Position numbers and translations under genes: made by a program
Shown: positions 1 to 5,461 of the stretch, piece by piece
Numbering within the stretch: the stretch's first letter is position 1
How the letters are laid out: each line of letters begins with the position of its first letter
Assembly (NCBI GenBank): GCA_026397855.1
Contig: JAPLUA010000007.1
Coordinates: 1 to 5,769 of the forward strand
Origin: Verrucomicrobiota bacterium
GTDB lineage: Bacteria; Verrucomicrobiota; Verrucomicrobiia; Limisphaerales; UBA8199
DNA: 5,769 nucleotides
Direction: 5' to 3'
Notes under the pieces: model-generated
Seen by the model: the letters and a program-made list of their open reading frames with translations, nothing else
The model's database searches: none
What the model was told of the DNA's origin: nothing

Positions 1-17
1 CGCCGCAGGGCTTGGGT

Positions 18-31
18 TTGTAACGTCACAA
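18..31. promoter_or_regulatory. Near-palindrome TTGTAACGTCACAA, possible operator
   Basis: The 14-base sequence TTGTAACGTCACAA is symmetric at 12 of 14 positions (TTGT-x-ACGT-x-ACAA). It lies about 125 bases upstream of the lipoprotein start in a gene-free stretch. Such short dyads can be repressor operators; the outer TTGT/ACAA halves resemble those bound by some GntR- or LacI-type regulators. One isolated copy is weak evidence, and no regulator gene lies nearby. Confidence 0.15.
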
Positions 32-118
32 GGATTTGATGCTTGCTCGCTCCCCGAGCCCGGCCAACCTCCAGGCGGACAAGAATGTCCCCGGTCCGAA
101 AAACCTAAGATGTGCACC

Positions 119-146
119 TTGCTATCTACGGTGCGGGGAATACATT
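119..146 (+). promoter_or_regulatory. Weak sigma70-like promoter before the lipoprotein gene
   Basis: TTGCTA (119-124) and TACATT (141-146) each match 4 of 6 bases of the -35 and -10 consensus and are separated by 16 bases. Transcription from such a promoter would begin around 152-154, leaving only a few bases before the ATG at 158. That would fit a nearly leaderless mRNA and the absence of a Shine-Dalgarno sequence. The match is modest and could be chance. Confidence 0.2.
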
Positions 147-157
147 GTTTGAGCTTT

Positions 158-694
158 ATGAAATCGCATATCATTCCAGTCCTGGCGCTTGCCGGATTGC
201 TGGCCGGCTGCGCCACCGAATCCGACAGCCGCAAGGCCGATAAACAGACGCCCTATCGCAAGCCGCTCACCTCCCTCGGCGCCAAGTTCGGGGCGTTGCC
301 GCCTCCGGTCCAGAGCACGGTGCTCGCCCAGGCTGGAGGAACCGAAATCACCGATGCCGTCCGCGACACCAGCTCCGGGCGCGTTGTTTACAAGATCTAC
401 TTCCGGGAGCCGGCCATCTTCCCGCCGTTGTGGGTCGCCCCGGATGGCAGTGTGCTGAACCACGACCTGACTGTGGCCGTGAGCGCCGTGCATGGCACAC
501 GCGTCAAGGCCGCCGACGTGCCGCCCGCCGTCATGAAAGTCGTCGAGGAGCGGGGCCCGGTTTCCGGTTACAGCTCCATCAGCAAGGAAACCTGGGGCAA
601 CCGCGTGGTTTACATGGTCACGTTCAAGGACGAAGCCCATTACCCGAGGCTGTTTATTGCGACGGATGGGGCCATTGTCGAGGAGACGCAGTAG
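158..694 (+). CDS. Putative lipoprotein with two tandem PepSY-like repeats
   Basis: This encodes a predicted 178-residue envelope lipoprotein of unknown precise function. The N-terminus is a lipoprotein signal peptide: a short hydrophobic stretch at residues 5-16 followed by the lipobox LLAGC, with Cys18 as the expected acylated residue. I start at ATG 158 because this places the signal peptide at the N-terminus; the in-frame ATG at 110 would add 16 residues ahead of it. Residues 47-104 and 121-178 are a gapless internal duplication. Each copy has a PP-x-V element, RVVY (75-78 and 149-152), a following Phe, a P-x-L pair and an A-x-DG turn (94-97 and 168-171). This pattern resembles PepSY-like domains (the beta-lactamase-inhibitor-like fold), which are usually periplasmic and thought to bind proteins or peptides. 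No Shine-Dalgarno sequence is visible. The gene stands alone and converges on the leftward genes. The lipoprotein call is firm; the PepSY-like fold is an inference. Confidence 0.8.
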   Translation: MKSHIIPVLALAGLLAGCATESDSRKADKQTPYRKPLTSLGAKFGALPPPVQSTVLAQAGGTEITDAVRDTSSGRVVYKIYFREPAIFPPLWVAPDGSVLNHDLTVAVSAVHGTRVKAADVPPAVMKVVEERGPVSGYSSISKETWGNRVVYMVTFKDEAHYPRLFIATDGAIVEETQ

Positions 695-707
695 GGGGAG
701 CGGGATG

Positions 708-776
708 CGTGATGCGTGAAACGTAATGCGCGGGGTTTTTATACGCGGTTCGTCACCTCACGTTTCACGCATCACG
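708..776. repeat. Perfect 17-bp inverted repeat between convergent genes
   Basis: CGTGATGCGTGAAACGT at 708-724 is matched exactly by its reverse complement at 760-776, with a 35-base spacer. Directly before and overlapping the left arm, GATGCGT occurs twice in tandem (704-710 and 711-717). The right arm runs into the final codons of the leftward uracil-DNA glycosylase gene, whose last sense codon and stop (ACG TGA) fall inside it. The position between two convergent stop codons suits a bidirectional terminator or a dispersed intergenic (REP-like) element. The spacer is long for an intrinsic terminator. It contains a run of five T at 736-740, but this is not directly behind a stem. Confidence 0.75.
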
Positions 777-1509
777 TCCCTCCCCAAACCCCCATCTGCA
801 AGAGCTGTCGGCCAGCCAGTCCCTTCCAGTCCCGATTGGCGGCCGGGCTGGCGGGGCTGGGATGGAGGATGCGGCCTAGTTTCAACGGGCTGTTGCCGAA
901 AACCTGCTCCGCCCGCTTCAGGGCGAAGTCCCCGATGCCAATCAACCATTCTGGCTGGAGGACTGCGACCGCGGCGACCAGGTGCCGATCGCAGGCCGCG
1001 AAAAGGGCGGCCTTCTCGGCGGCGGGGAGCTTGTCGGGGGTGTGATTGCGCCCCCCGCTTTCCAGGAAGGCCAGCGGGCAGTAGTTCATCACCAGGTGCT
1101 CCGCGAAGAATCGTTCAGGCGTCCGGAACCTCTCGGCAAACAAGTCCCACAAGCGCCGGCCGCTCACCTCCGATCGGGGGCAGGCAAGCCCCGTAACCGG
1201 GCGGCGCGGATGCGGGTGCGCCGGTGTGCCGACGGGTTCATCTATCCGGGGCCAGTCGCGCACGGCGGCGACTTCTCCGAATGGCACCCCGGTCTGCACC
1301 ATGCCGAACGGCCCCGGGTTCATGCCGAGGAACACGACGCGTTTGCGCGTGGCGCCGAACCTCAGCAGGTAGGCCTCGTGCGGCGCCCAGGCATAGGCGA
1401 GGGGATTGTAGGCATGGGTCACAGGCAGCCCGAATTTCAACCGGGAGGTTTCGTCGCGAAGACGCCGTGCGGCAGTAATCAGTGCCTGGCTAAAAGGGGT
1501 GGTTTTCAT
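772..1509 (-). CDS. SMUG1-family uracil-DNA glycosylase
   Basis: This is a 245-residue monofunctional DNA glycosylase predicted to excise uracil, and in known members also 5-hydroxymethyluracil, from DNA as the first step of base excision repair in the cytoplasm. Motif 1 is GMNPGPFGM at residues 62-70, with Asn64 aligning with the water-activating Asn of human SMUG1 (N85). It is followed by the family-typical QTGVPFGEV. Further family signatures are HPRRPVTGLACPRSEVSG, NYCPLAF, and motif 2 HPSPASPAAN with His216 matching human His239. The length fits a complete enzyme. ATG 1509 is the first start in frame, with only a weak AGG ahead of it. The gene is last in a leftward run, 38 bases after the glycosidase-like gene, and its 3' end overlaps an inverted repeat. 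Compared with human SMUG1, the Arg after HPSP is Ala220 here. Family membership is near certain; the substrate range is inferred. Confidence 0.93.
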   Translation of the reverse strand: MKTTPFSQALITAARRLRDETSRLKFGLPVTHAYNPLAYAWAPHEAYLLRFGATRKRVVFLGMNPGPFGMVQTGVPFGEVAAVRDWPRIDEPVGTPAHPHPRRPVTGLACPRSEVSGRRLWDLFAERFRTPERFFAEHLVMNYCPLAFLESGGRNHTPDKLPAAEKAALFAACDRHLVAAVAVLQPEWLIGIGDFALKRAEQVFGNSPLKLGRILHPSPASPAANRDWKGLAGRQLLQMGVWGGT

Positions 1510-1547
1510 TCAGCCTGAGATAGGTTGATGCCATGAGAAACAATTGC

Positions 1548-2924
1548 CTACAAGTCCTTCAGGACGCTGTAGGGCAGGGCCACGGATGCCATATAGACCG
1601 GGTTCTGCCGTGCCTGGCCGTTGCGACCGAAGACCTCCCAGGGGGCGCCGTTGCCCGGTGCTTTGCGGAAGTCCTGGGCGCGCAGGTGCGCGATCATTTC
1701 ACCGAACACCTGCAATGCCAGCGGCCGGTCGTGTTTCCAGAGCGCGGCGATCAGCCAGCCGGAAGGGGTGTGCCAGTAGCCGCCGTTCTGGTACGTGTTC
1801 ACCGGGCTCTCGGAGCGTTCCCATGCGGTGGTTGAGCTGAAATCCCGGTCGGTGGGCACGTGGCGCACGCCGCCCTCGAACGTGATGGTGCCTCTCCTGA
1901 TCGCGGCGGCAATCGTCTTCCGCGCGGCGGCGGCATGGGCGCGATCGAGCAGTTCCAGGTGCAGCGCGTAGAGGGTGCCCCAGACGTCCGGCTGGCTGCT
2001 CAGCCCGGTCGAGGCGCGCAGCCAGCCGTCCCTGCCTTCAGGGTCGCCAAAGGTGCGCCCCACGTTCGCCCGGATGGCCCGCTGGACTTGCCGGTAGCCG
2101 GCCGCGCGCCCGGGGCGGCCCAGGGCGCCCGTTATGTCCGCCAGTTCGCCCGCGGCGCGGTATCGCAGCAGCGAGGCAAACAGCAGCTTGCCGGTATGCG
2201 CCTCGGCATCGCAGAAGCCGAACCCGACCGCACGGTCGGCCGCGGTCGTCTCCGCTAGGCCGGTATCCCGGTCAGCCGTCGGGGAGGCAAAGGCGTTCTC
2301 CAGCCGTTCCAGCACGGTGACCCCGTTGACCTCCGCCCGGAACACCGTGCGGTCGCCGGTCATCTTCCAGAGCTTGTGGGCGATATGGACGAACTCGTAA
2401 TGGTCGTCCATCGGCGGGAGCCGGCCGAAGGTCCCGGCCCCCTGGTCGAGGCCCGACGCGTAGGTGCCGGGATAATAGGTGGGCCGCCCGTCGTAGTTGA
2501 TATGATCCGCAATGGACCAGGCGGGCACACGGAGATCCCTGGCCAGCCTGAGGTCGTCGGGGCCGTTCTGGACCCGGCAGAGCAGCAGCAGGTGGTTCCG
2601 CAGCTCCTCGGCGGTGACAAACCCCGAATCCGCCCCCATCGAGAAGTCCCGGGGCCAGAAGGCGGTGTAGGTGTCCTTCCCCGGCGTGATGAGTGTGAAC
2701 CCGCAGGAGTTGGTGAGCGGCCATCGCCCGCCGCCGTTGGAGCCGGGCCTGACGCGCGAGGCCTCGACCACGTCCCGCGTCATCTCGCGCAGGAAACGGA
2801 GATCGTCCTTCGGCAATCCCTGGCCCAGGAAGGGCAGGGCCGCCCCGGCTCCCGGGCCGTTTCCTGTCAGAAGGAGAGCGACCAGGGCCCACGGCGGCAT
2901 TGTCCATGCAAACGGTTTATTCAT
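1548..2924 (-). CDS. Secreted six-hairpin ((alpha/alpha)6) glycosidase-like protein
   Basis: This 458-residue protein has an N-terminal signal peptide: a hydrophobic stretch at about residues 11-20, then a Gly/Ala-rich region, with likely cleavage near residue 28. The body looks like an (alpha/alpha)6-toroid glycoside hydrolase. Visible signatures are FWPRDFSMG (89-97; WPRD is common in glucoamylase-, GH63- and GH100-like barrels), DDHYEFVHIAHKLW (173-186), QPDVWGT (311-317), TYQNGGYWHTPSGW (377-390) and WEVFGRNG (429-436). Candidate acidic catalytic residues are Asp93, Asp173/Asp174 and Glu430, but I cannot assign the acid/base pair. It probably hydrolyses a glycan in the periplasm or outside the cell; the sugar and linkage are unknown. 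It lies 73 bases after the esterase gene and 38 bases before the SMUG1 gene, all on one strand. No Shine-Dalgarno sequence precedes the ATG. It could also be a non-catalytic or lyase-like member of the fold. Confidence 0.75.
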   Translation of the reverse strand: MNKPFAWTMPPWALVALLLTGNGPGAGAALPFLGQGLPKDDLRFLREMTRDVVEASRVRPGSNGGGRWPLTNSCGFTLITPGKDTYTAFWPRDFSMGADSGFVTAEELRNHLLLLCRVQNGPDDLRLARDLRVPAWSIADHINYDGRPTYYPGTYASGLDQGAGTFGRLPPMDDHYEFVHIAHKLWKMTGDRTVFRAEVNGVTVLERLENAFASPTADRDTGLAETTAADRAVGFGFCDAEAHTGKLLFASLLRYRAAGELADITGALGRPGRAAGYRQVQRAIRANVGRTFGDPEGRDGWLRASTGLSSQPDVWGTLYALHLELLDRAHAAAARKTIAAAIRRGTITFEGGVRHVPTDRDFSSTTAWERSESPVNTYQNGGYWHTPSGWLIAALWKHDRPLALQVFGEMIAHLRAQDFRKAPGNGAPWEVFGRNGQARQNPVYMASVALPYSVLKDL

Positions 2925-2997
2925 AAGGGTAAAGCACTCGAGTTTATCCGTGGTTCAATTCTTTCAACTGCAGCGAAGGCGGCCTGCCTGCCTGCCG
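2925..2997 (-). other. Intergenic spacer with GGCA repeats and an ACCACGGATAAA motif
   Basis: This is the 73-base gap between the esterase stop and the glycosidase-like start, with no gene. Read on the minus strand, GGCA repeats three times directly after the esterase stop. Next comes GAATTGAACCACGGATAAA (2943-2961 on the plus strand). From memory, this resembles ACCACGGAT-type sequences that recur between genes in Verrucomicrobiota; I could not confirm that here. No terminator hairpin with a T-run is evident, so read-through from esterase to glycosidase-like gene is possible. Confidence 0.35.
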
Positions 2998-3912
2998 CTA
3001 TTTGTTGGCCGGCGGGAAAAGAAACGTCAGCGCGCGCCAGGCCCGCAGGCGCCAGTAAAACTCGTTGTGCTGGCTCTTCATCGCCTCAGCCCACTTGTCC
3101 CGACGCAGGCCGCTTTTCTCCAGGTCCGCCTGTTTCAGGGGCTTCGCATCCACGTAATGCACCAGGCCGTTGCCCCACCCGATGCGCCGATATTGCTTCA
3201 CCGCCTCGGTCGTCAGCTTCTGGCCGTCGTCGCCGCCTGTGAAATCAACCACGCCCGAATCGAGGTAAAGGCGGGTCGGCTGCGCCTTGCCCCGGTACGG
3301 GCGAAGCATGTGATGAAGGAAGTTGGTCCCGTCCACCTGGAAGGCCCCGGACAGGCTGGCCGCCCCCCCGTAAACGTCCGGATGCTCCCACGCCAGCACC
3401 AGGCTGCAAATGCCGCCGAGCGAGGATCCCATGACCGCCGTGTGCGCCGGCTCCGGCCGCGTGCGGAAGTCCGCGTCAATCTTGGGCTTCAGCTCCTGCA
3501 CCAGGAAGGAGGCGTAGTTTTCGAAGGCGGTGCTGGCATTGGTTCCCGGGGGATGATGCCGGCCGCTGTACTCGGCGTAGCGCGCCGATGAGTTGTTCAC
3601 CGCCACCAGGATGATCTGCTGCATCTTGCCGGCCTGGCAAAGCGCATCCACGGTCTTCTCCAGCTCCCAGCTCCCCCAGCCGAAACAGATGTTGGTGCCC
3701 GGGGAGCTCAGGACATTCTGCCCGTCATGGAGATAGAGCACCGGGTAGCGGCGCTGGGGCTCTGTGTAATACGACGGCGGCAGGTAAACCCGCACATTGC
3801 GGGCAGCGTTCAGGGACCGGGAGGCGAATGGCTGTTTTAACAACCGTTCGTCCGCCCGGGCCATCGGAGCGAGCGCCAGGAGCAGCAGCAGCAGGATTGA
3901 GTTTCGCCACAT
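2998..3912 (-). CDS. Secreted esterase, alpha/beta hydrolase (Fes/CE1-like)
   Basis: This 304-residue serine hydrolase is predicted to be exported: residues 1-20 form a Leu-rich signal peptide ending in MARA, before DERLL. The fold markers are VRVYLPPSYY (40-49), the strand and turn PVLYLHDGQN (57-66), and the nucleophile elbow GSSLGG (162-167) with Ser164 as the probable nucleophile. The acid is probably Asp218 or Asp223 in LYLDSGVVD, and the base His282 in SQHNEFYWRLRAW. This order and the C-terminal HNEFYWR...LTFLF pattern match the putative esterase family that includes enterobactin esterase (Fes/IroE) and CE1 feruloyl or acetyl-xylan esterases. The length is normal for a single domain. 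It starts 3 bases after the propeller gene stop, so the two are probably co-transcribed and translationally coupled; no Shine-Dalgarno sequence is needed or seen. Beside a glycosidase-like gene, deacylation of a glycan is more likely than siderophore hydrolysis, but the substrate is unproven. Confidence 0.87.
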   Translation of the reverse strand: MWRNSILLLLLLALAPMARADERLLKQPFASRSLNAARNVRVYLPPSYYTEPQRRYPVLYLHDGQNVLSSPGTNICFGWGSWELEKTVDALCQAGKMQQIILVAVNNSSARYAEYSGRHHPPGTNASTAFENYASFLVQELKPKIDADFRTRPEPAHTAVMGSSLGGICSLVLAWEHPDVYGGAASLSGAFQVDGTNFLHHMLRPYRGKAQPTRLYLDSGVVDFTGGDDGQKLTTEAVKQYRRIGWGNGLVHYVDAKPLKQADLEKSGLRRDKWAEAMKSQHNEFYWRLRAWRALTFLFPPANK

Positions 3913-3915
3913 AGG

Positions 3916-5259
3916 CTAAGGGGATTCCACCCGGTACAGGTGCGTCCGGGTTCTCAGGTAAAACGCCTTGCCCGACACTGCCGGCGAGGCCATGAAACCG
4001 CCCGCGAGGGTGTTGGTCGCCATGACCTCGAACGTGCGGCCCGGCTTGAGAACGGTGGTCGTGCCCTGCTGGCTGAAGAAGTAGAGCCGCCCGTCCGCAT
4101 AGACCGGCGAGGCCGCGTATTTGCCGCCGATCCGCTCCGCCCAGACGCTCTGGCCAGTCGCGGCTTCGAGGCAGGTGACGTAGGTCTCCTCCGCAGCGGT
4201 GTAGATCAGGCCATCCACCAGCAGCGGCGACGCGTATTTGCCCACGTGCGGCTTGAACTTCCACACCACGCCCGTGTCGGTCACGTCGCCCTGGCCGTCC
4301 GTCTTCACCGCCCACAGTTCCCGCAGGGCCAGCCCGGTGAAGAAGAAGGCCAGGCCGTTGTCGAAGAGCGGCCGGGGCGCGGTTGACCAGTCGTTGTACT
4401 GGACCTTCCAGAGCTCGCGCCCGGTGCGAGGGTCGTAGCCATAGGCAGCCTTGGCGCCGGCGCTCAGCATCAGCGGCTTGCCCGCCGCGGTCACGATCAA
4501 GGGCGTGCTGTGCGCCTTGCGCAGATCCCCGTCCCGCGCCATCTGTCCCGGCACCTTTTCGTCGTTCCACGCCACGGAGCGAGGGGTCTTCCAGGCTGTT
4601 TGGCCGGTCTTCCGGTCGAGGGCGACGTGATACTGCACATCCGCGCCGTCCATCGTCAGGATCAGCAGGTTCTCGAAGGCGATCGGCGACGAGGCCGGGC
4701 CGCGATAATGGCGGCAGGGGAGGTCGTCACGCTTCCACAGCACCTTGCCGTTCCCCGTGTCCAGGCACGCCGTCCCGAAGCTGCCGAAGTGGACATACAC
4801 CCGGCCCGGCTCGATCACCGGGGAAGGCGTGGCGTAACAGTTCATCGAGGCGCCGTTGCCGAGCGGTTCCGGGTTGTCGCTATGGAATACCTTCTCGTTG
4901 AAGCAGATCTTGCCGGTCTCCGCATCCAGCCCGATGGCAAAGAAGTCATGTCCGTCCTCCGTGGCCGTCGTCACCCACACCTGGCCGCCCATCACCACCG
5001 GGGTGGACCAGCCGCGGTGGGGGATCTCGGTCTTCCACCGGACGTTGTTGGTTTCGCTCCAGTGCAGCGGGAGGCCGGCGGGCTTGGCGTCGCCGGGGGC
5101 CGGGGCGCAGCCGTCGCCCCGGGGCCCTCGAAACTCCGGCCAGTCCGCGCCGGCGGTAGGTCCGGCCCCGGACACGAGGGCGAGGGCTGCCAGGCAAAGG
5201 ATCCTGTGGCGGGTGAAGGATCTCCCGCAACCGGATGTTCCGCTCTGTTTAGTGCGCAT
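3916..5259 (-). CDS. Secreted PQQ-like beta-propeller repeat protein
   Basis: From the ATG at 5259 this is a 447-residue exported protein. A basic segment (RSFTRHR) and a hydrophobic core (about residues 20-30) lead to AGA38, before the mature start DWPEFRGP (39-46), which is typical of PQQ-like propellers in Verrucomicrobiota and Planctomycetota. About eight blades follow. Most have a TPVV/SPVI-type strand and a D-x-x-TG-x-x-xW turn, for example LDAETGKICF (111-120), LDTGNGKVLW (166-175), LDRKTGQTAW (214-223), YDPRTGRELW (275-284) and LEAATGQSVW (364-373). The fold is a scaffold for protein or ligand binding, as in BamB; I see no evidence for a specific dehydrogenase activity or bound PQQ. 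The in-frame ATGs at 5316 and 5298 would add 19 or 13 residues before the signal peptide. I prefer 5259, although none has a Shine-Dalgarno sequence. It is the first intact gene of the leftward run. Confidence 0.88.
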   Translation of the reverse strand: MRTKQSGTSGCGRSFTRHRILCLAALALVSGAGPTAGADWPEFRGPRGDGCAPAPGDAKPAGLPLHWSETNNVRWKTEIPHRGWSTPVVMGGQVWVTTATEDGHDFFAIGLDAETGKICFNEKVFHSDNPEPLGNGASMNCYATPSPVIEPGRVYVHFGSFGTACLDTGNGKVLWKRDDLPCRHYRGPASSPIAFENLLILTMDGADVQYHVALDRKTGQTAWKTPRSVAWNDEKVPGQMARDGDLRKAHSTPLIVTAAGKPLMLSAGAKAAYGYDPRTGRELWKVQYNDWSTAPRPLFDNGLAFFFTGLALRELWAVKTDGQGDVTDTGVVWKFKPHVGKYASPLLVDGLIYTAAEETYVTCLEAATGQSVWAERIGGKYAASPVYADGRLYFFSQQGTTTVLKPGRTFEVMATNTLAGGFMASPAVSGKAFYLRTRTHLYRVESP

Positions 5260-5277
5260 GACCGCAGGTTGATATGA

Positions 5278-5317
5278 CAACGGCAGCAAGTCAATCATGC
5301 CAACAACGGCAGTCAAT
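5278..5317. repeat. Short imperfect direct repeat upstream of the propeller gene
   Basis: CAACGGCAGCAAGTCAAT at 5278-5295 recurs as CAACGGCAGTCAAT at 5304-5317, the second copy lacking the internal CAAG. The two copies are about 26 bases apart and lie 19-58 bases upstream of the preferred start of the propeller gene. They could be a regulator-binding pair or a small slippage duplication. Two copies do not allow a choice. Confidence 0.4.
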
Positions 5318-5408
5318 GAAGCAAGAGATTACCATCTCCGAGCTCTGAAACATGCCAACGCCACCCACCACTTCCGGCATTCGCGACAACCGCCAGCGCG
5401 GTCTGGTA

Positions 5409-5430
5409 GCGGATTTACTGCCAAGTCCGC
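5409..5430. repeat. Hairpin GCGGATTT / AAGTCCGC
   Basis: GCGGATTT (5409-5416) faces AAGTCCGC (5423-5430) across a six-base loop, giving an eight-pair stem with a single T-G wobble when read on the plus strand. There is no T-run after it on either strand, so it does not look like an intrinsic terminator. It lies just past the point where the DUF4855-like remnant loses its family signal. It could belong to a dispersed palindromic repeat. Confidence 0.4.
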
Positions 5431-5461
5431 GGGATAGACAACACTGGGGGACCCCTCTCCC

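Larger units (their letters stand above)
1..157. other. Left-edge region without a convincing gene
   Basis: I see no separate gene here. The reading frame of the downstream lipoprotein is open back to the window edge, but it has no signal-peptide character before base 158. The other two forward frames stop early, at 37-39 (TGA) and 21-23 (TAA). The region contains a near-palindrome at 18-31 and a weak promoter-like pair just before the lipoprotein gene, both listed separately. It could also hold the tail of an upstream transcript, which cannot be judged from this window. Confidence 0.5.
5260..5461. other. Non-coding stretch upstream of the propeller gene
   Basis: No supported gene lies here. 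On the minus strand the frame of the upstream DUF4855-like remnant stays open to a TGA at 5291-5293, but past about 5462 its translation loses any family resemblance and looks like non-coding sequence. The stretch contains a short hairpin at 5409-5430 and an imperfect direct repeat at 5278-5317, listed separately. The promoter of the propeller gene should lie here, yet I cannot point to a convincing -35/-10 pair. Confidence 0.5.

Noticed and set aside
110..157. Upstream ATG (110) as start of the lipoprotein
   Set aside because: It would place 16 polar or mixed residues before a standard lipoprotein signal peptide; ATG 158 gives a normal signal sequence.
725..759. Intrinsic terminator inside the spacer of the inverted repeat (T-run at 736-740)
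   Set aside because: No adequate GC-rich stem lies directly before the T-run on the plus strand.
982..1518. Plus-strand open frame (178 codons) opposite the SMUG1 gene
   Set aside because: It is antisense to an unmistakable SMUG1 coding sequence and has no motif of its own.
2376..3242. Plus-strand open frame (288 codons) across the glycosidase-like and esterase genes
   Set aside because: It spans two well-supported opposite-strand genes and the gap between them, and shows low-complexity composition without motifs.
3725..4570. Minus-strand open frame (281 codons) overlapping the propeller and esterase genes in another frame
   Set aside because: It is an out-of-frame shadow of the propeller and esterase genes, and its translation is Arg/Gly/Ala-rich.
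4510..5277. Long plus-strand open frame (255 codons) opposite the propeller gene
   Set aside because: Its translation is Arg/Gly/Pro/Ala-rich with no recognisable domain and lies antisense to a gene with clear propeller repeats. It is expected in GC-rich DNA.
5291..5461. Continuation of the minus-strand frame after MEMEFK as a real protein C-terminus
   Set aside because: The translation becomes Cys/Arg/Ser-rich with no family similarity, and the sequence contains a hairpin. It looks non-coding although no stop interrupts it until 5293.
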